Positions 14,884 through 17,553 of a stretch of DNA of 17,553 bases are shown here, piece by piece. The position numbers were made by a program, and so were the translations under genes. Under the pieces are notes generated by a model. That model made no database searches and was not told the DNA's origin. It was given only the letters and a program-made list of their open reading frames with translations. Each line of letters opens with the position of its first letter. Position 1 is the first letter of the stretch. Where the stretch lies: the NCBI GenBank assembly GCA_903861445.1, contig CAIOUK010000228.1, positions 1 through 17,553 on the forward strand, in the 5' to 3' direction. This DNA comes from an uncultured Verrucomicrobia subdivision 3 bacterium (GTDB lineage Bacteria; Verrucomicrobiota; Verrucomicrobiia; Limisphaerales; UBA11358).

Positions 14884-17055
14884 TCATCGCGTGGCGTAAT
14901 ATTTGTTCGCGTATTCCTTGACCATACGGTCGGTGGTGAATTGCGAGACCAGCGTGGCCATGGAATGCCGCATCCGCTTGATCCATTCGCGCGGGATGCC
15001 GTTGACATCGCGGTTGAAGTAGAGCGGCACGACTTGTTCGGTGAGCGTCTGGTAAAGGTTGGCGCTGTCCACGCGATCCTGTTCCTCGATGTTGTTGGGA
15101 TGCGAGTCGGGGCCGATGGAAAATCCATTTTTGCCGTCGTAACCTTCGCGCCACCAGCCGTCCATGATGCTGAAACCCATACAGCCGTGGCAACTCGCCT
15201 TCATGCCGCTGGTGCCGGAGGCTTCGAGCGGCCGGCGCGGATTGTTCAACCAGATGTCACAGCCGGAAACCATCTGGCGGGCGACGTGGATGTCATAGTT
15301 TTCAATAAAGATGAGGTGGCCAGCGAGTTCGCTGTGCTTGCTCAAATGAATGATTTGCTGGATGAAACGCTTGCCGTCATCGTCGCGCGGATGGGCTTTG
15401 CCGGCAAAAACAAATTGCACGGGACGCTGCTTGTCGCGGACGAGCTTCACGATGTTATCGAACTGCTGAAAAATCAGCGGCGCGCGTTTGTAGGTCGCAA
15501 ACCGGCGAGCGAAACCGATGGTCAGCGCGTCGGGATTGAGCAGGTGGTCGAAGCGGATGAAATCGCCGGGCGTGGCGCGCTGGTTTTGCAGGAGCAGACG
15601 GCGGCGGGCAAACTCAATGAGTTCGCGGCGCAGCTTGTAACGGAGCGCCCAAAGTTCTTCGTCGGAAACAAAGGTCGGGTCGGTCATCTTTTCCCAGAAA
15701 TCCGCGTGGTTGATAGCGGAAGACCAGTCACCGGCGAATTTTTCATGGAAGTATTTGCTGTGGCCGTTGCCATTTTCCGTCAACTTGCGCCGCCAGAAAG
15801 TGCGGACAGAACCTTTCATCCAGCCCAACAGATGAATGCCGTTGGTGATGTGACCAATCGGAACTTTGTCTTCGGGAACATTGTAAAGCGACTGCCACAT
15901 ATGGCGGCTGACCTGACCGTGCAGTTCGCTGACGGCATTGGCGGCGCGGCAAAGTTTCAGCGCAAGCACGGTCATGCAGAACGGCTCGTGGGTGTCGTCC
16001 GGCTTAACGCGACCGAGCGCGAGAATGTCTTTGAACGGAATGTTCAGGTTGGCGAGATAACGCTGCAAAGCGTAGTTCATCAACTCCGGCGTGAAACGAT
16101 CATGACCGGCTTCCACCGGCGTGTGCGTGGTGAAAATGCAATCCGGCGTGATGAGCTTCTGCGCCTCGGCAAAAGTTTTGCCGGCGGCCATTTTTTCGCG
16201 CATCAATTCCAGCGTGAGAAACGCCGCATGGCCTTCGTTCATGTGGAACGTGGACGGCGCAATGCCCAGCGCCCGCAGCAGCCGCACGCCGCCGATGCCA
16301 AGGAGAATTTCCTGCATGATGCGCGTGGTGCTATCGCCGCCATAAACGCGGTTGGTCAGGTCGCGGAAATGCTGCTCGTTTTCCGGCAGGTTAGTGTCGA
16401 GGAGATACAGCGGCACGCGGCCGACGTTGACGCGCCAGACCTGAAAGTCCACGTCGCTCATGCCGATTTCGACGGTGCAAATCAGTCGGTCACCGTTCGC
16501 GTCCAGCACCGGTTCGAGCGGCACGTTGTGCGGGTCAACGGGATTGTAATATTCCGTCTGCCAGTTGTTGGAATCAATCGCCTGTTGGAAATAGCCTTCG
16601 CGGTAGAACAGCCCGACGCCGACAAAGCCGAGATCCAAATCACTCGCGGATTTGGAGTGGTCGCCGGCCAGAATCCCCAGACCGCCGGCGGCGATGGGCA
16701 GCGATTCGTGCAGGCCAAATTCCGCCGAGAAATAGGCGACGGGATTTTTGTGGAGCTTGGGCGCGTGCTTTCGGCCCCAAGTGTTCTGTTCGTTCAGGTA
16801 ATCGTTGAATTCCTTGAGCACCACGCGGACGCGGTCGGCGAATTCGTTGTCCTGCAAATGCACGCGCAACTCGTATTCCGAGACTTCGCGCAGCACGGCG
16901 ACGGCATTGTGGAAAAGATTTTGCCAGCCGCGCGGCGACAGGTGGGCGAAGAGGTCTTGCGCCTCCTGGTTCCAAGTCCACCAAAGGTTACGGGACAATT
17001 TGTTGAGTCCGGCTACGAGTTCGTTCAGTTCTGCGCCCGTCAGAGGTTTTTTCAT
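14884..17055 (-). CDS. glgP: Alpha-glucan (glycogen) phosphorylase, GT35 family
   Basis: Releases glucose-1-phosphate from glycogen or maltodextrin with phosphate, using pyridoxal phosphate. The 723 residues fit the shorter bacterial alpha-glucan phosphorylase group with an N-terminal DUF3417-like segment (LNKLSRNLWWTWNQEAQDLF, 17-36). Further landmarks are AYFSAEFGLHESLPIAAGGL (107-126), FHMNEGHAAF (270-279), FTTHTPVEAGHDRF (308-321), GFARRFATYKRA (514-525) and EASGTSGMK (611-619), in which Lys619 should carry the cofactor. Directly after it the sequence reads ASCHGCMGFSIMDGWW rather than the more usual Ala/Asn-Gly pattern. The gene is monocistronic here, convergent with dapF and divergent from the ABC permease, 183 bases apart. 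No Shine-Dalgarno precedes the ATG. Confidence 0.95.
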   Translation of the reverse strand: MKKPLTGAELNELVAGLNKLSRNLWWTWNQEAQDLFAHLSPRGWQNLFHNAVAVLREVSEYELRVHLQDNEFADRVRVVLKEFNDYLNEQNTWGRKHAPKLHKNPVAYFSAEFGLHESLPIAAGGLGILAGDHSKSASDLDLGFVGVGLFYREGYFQQAIDSNNWQTEYYNPVDPHNVPLEPVLDANGDRLICTVEIGMSDVDFQVWRVNVGRVPLYLLDTNLPENEQHFRDLTNRVYGGDSTTRIMQEILLGIGGVRLLRALGIAPSTFHMNEGHAAFLTLELMREKMAAGKTFAEAQKLITPDCIFTTHTPVEAGHDRFTPELMNYALQRYLANLNIPFKDILALGRVKPDDTHEPFCMTVLALKLCRAANAVSELHGQVSRHMWQSLYNVPEDKVPIGHITNGIHLLGWMKGSVRTFWRRKLTENGNGHSKYFHEKFAGDWSSAINHADFWEKMTDPTFVSDEELWALRYKLRRELIEFARRRLLLQNQRATPGDFIRFDHLLNPDALTIGFARRFATYKRAPLIFQQFDNIVKLVRDKQRPVQFVFAGKAHPRDDDGKRFIQQIIHLSKHSELAGHLIFIENYDIHVARQMVSGCDIWLNNPRRPLEASGTSGMKASCHGCMGFSIMDGWWREGYDGKNGFSIGPDSHPNNIEEQDRVDSANLYQTLTEQVVPLYFNRDVNGIPREWIKRMRHSMATLVSQFTTDRMVKEYANKYYATR

Positions 17056-17238
17056 AGGTGAAAGTTTTTCTTAATTTGCCGTCAGCCTCCCGCCAACATC
17101 GCAAAATTCTAATTTGCCGGCCCGACCATCGCAAACAAATTCCTTCGCCAGCAAAGGCTTCAAACGGGTTTTGGCGCAGGTGCGGCGGGACGTTTTGTTT
17201 CGCATAATTTTTTCCGTCCATTAAAATCTGTTGTCCGC
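17056..17238. other. Divergent promoter region between glgP and the ABC-2 permease
   Basis: This 183-base gap should hold promoters for both directions. I see AT-rich patches (around 17101-17115 and 17200-17226) but no hexamer pair good enough to name. A 77-codon minus-strand frame at 16988-17221 crosses it and overlaps glgP; it has no gene-like features. Confidence 0.4.
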
Positions 17239-17553
17239 GTGAAAAAATACTGGCACGTCATCAACATCGGTTTCCAGAACAACCTGCAATACCGCTTCAA
17301 TTATCTGACGCGGACGCTGTTCAGTTTCATTCCACTGTTTGCCATGCTCTCGCTCTGGCGCACCATTTATGCCGGCAACGAGCGGGCAGGGGAGCAGAAC
17401 GGGTTTTCGCGGGAGCAGATGATTTTTTATTATTTGCTCGTGGCGGTGGTGGACGTGTTCACGGCGGTCAATGAGGACGACTGGCAGATCGCCGCCGACA
17501 TCCGCGAAGGCAACATCAGCCAGTTTTTGCTCAAGCCGATAGATTATCTCTGG
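17239..17553 (+). CDS. ABC-2 type transporter permease, 5' part (3' end outside window)
   Basis: The first 105 codons of an inner-membrane ABC permease, running off the end of the window. A GTG start at 17239 gives the basic opening KKYWHVINIGFQNNLQYRFN, then helix 1 (about 23-43, with LTRTLFSFIPLFAMLSLW) and helix 2 (about 61-76, MIFYYLLVAVVDVFT). The segment ADIREGNISQFLLKPIDYLW (86-105) is the cytoplasmic coupling segment seen in the COG4587/DUF990 group of ABC-2 permeases, whose genes usually occur as a permease pair next to an ATPase gene. The partner genes would lie beyond the window. The substrate is unknown; multidrug or lipid export are common guesses for the family. The frame is open upstream of the GTG, but the composition there is non-coding. 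Confidence 0.85.
   Translation, partial: MKKYWHVINIGFQNNLQYRFNYLTRTLFSFIPLFAMLSLWRTIYAGNERAGEQNGFSREQMIFYYLLVAVVDVFTAVNEDDWQIAADIREGNISQFLLKPIDYLW

Noticed and set aside
14851..17061. A 736-codon plus-strand open frame covering the whole of glgP
   Set aside because: It is the exact antisense of a gene with clear GT35 motifs. It lacks family features, is enriched in residues expected from complemented GC-rich codons (Val, Ala, His, Arg, Gln) and has no start signal.
1..17553. CRISPR array, tRNA/rRNA, insertion sequence, prophage or defence cluster
   Set aside because: Reading both strands I saw no regularly spaced repeats, no transposase or integrase motifs, no cloverleaf-like sequence and no known defence-family proteins.

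Overview
The window looks like a chromosomal stretch of a GC-rich, Gram-negative, aerobically respiring bacterium. The outer membrane is implied by a LolCD lipoprotein-export pair, hopanoid synthesis by a squalene-hopene cyclase, quinone-linked respiration by a class 2 dihydroorotate dehydrogenase, and an F-type ATPase is present. The protein styles (serine-type DapF homologue, rhomboid with a C-terminal LTxxER tail, single-domain EamA protein), the GC-rich codons and the scarcity of Shine-Dalgarno sequences best fit Verrucomicrobiota (Pedosphaera/Limisphaera-like). That assignment is an inference from protein character, not a database match.

Layout. (1) 1-943: the end of an ATP synthase operon, with the 3' part of atpD and all of atpC, closed by a hairpin terminator that also serves the convergent EamA gene. 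(2) 1039-2087: a minus-strand single-domain EamA transporter and an AT-rich small membrane protein of unknown function, then about 270 bp without a convincing gene. (3) 2088-6575: a plus-strand run of membrane-related genes: lolC/E-type permease, lolD ATPase, a TPMT-like methyltransferase carrying a palindromic repeat inside its coding sequence, a rhomboid protease and a full-length EamA transporter. (4) 6646-10290: purB (adenylosuccinate lyase) and a P1B-4-like metal-transporting ATPase. (5) 10387-13835: squalene-hopene cyclase, pyrD two bases downstream, and a small two-helix membrane protein. (6) 13841-13913: a large imperfect inverted repeat. (7) 13962-14804: a diaminopimelate epimerase family gene in which both catalytic cysteines are serine. 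A strong bidirectional terminator separates it from convergent glgP (14884-17055, minus). (8) From 17239 an ABC-2 type permease begins, divergent from glgP, and runs off the end.

Most of the window is housekeeping: energy (ATP synthase, glycogen phosphorylase), nucleotide synthesis (purB, pyrD) and envelope building or maintenance (lolCD, hopanoids, DapF-type enzyme, rhomboid). I found no CRISPR array, tRNA, rRNA, transposase, phage gene or obvious defence cluster. The points that deserve a second look are the double Cys-to-Ser DapF homologue, the REPIN-like element inside the methyltransferase gene, the inverted repeat before dapF, the metal ATPase's unusual N-terminus, and an inverted repeat overlapping the cyclase start codon. 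No wholly new multi-gene system is evident.
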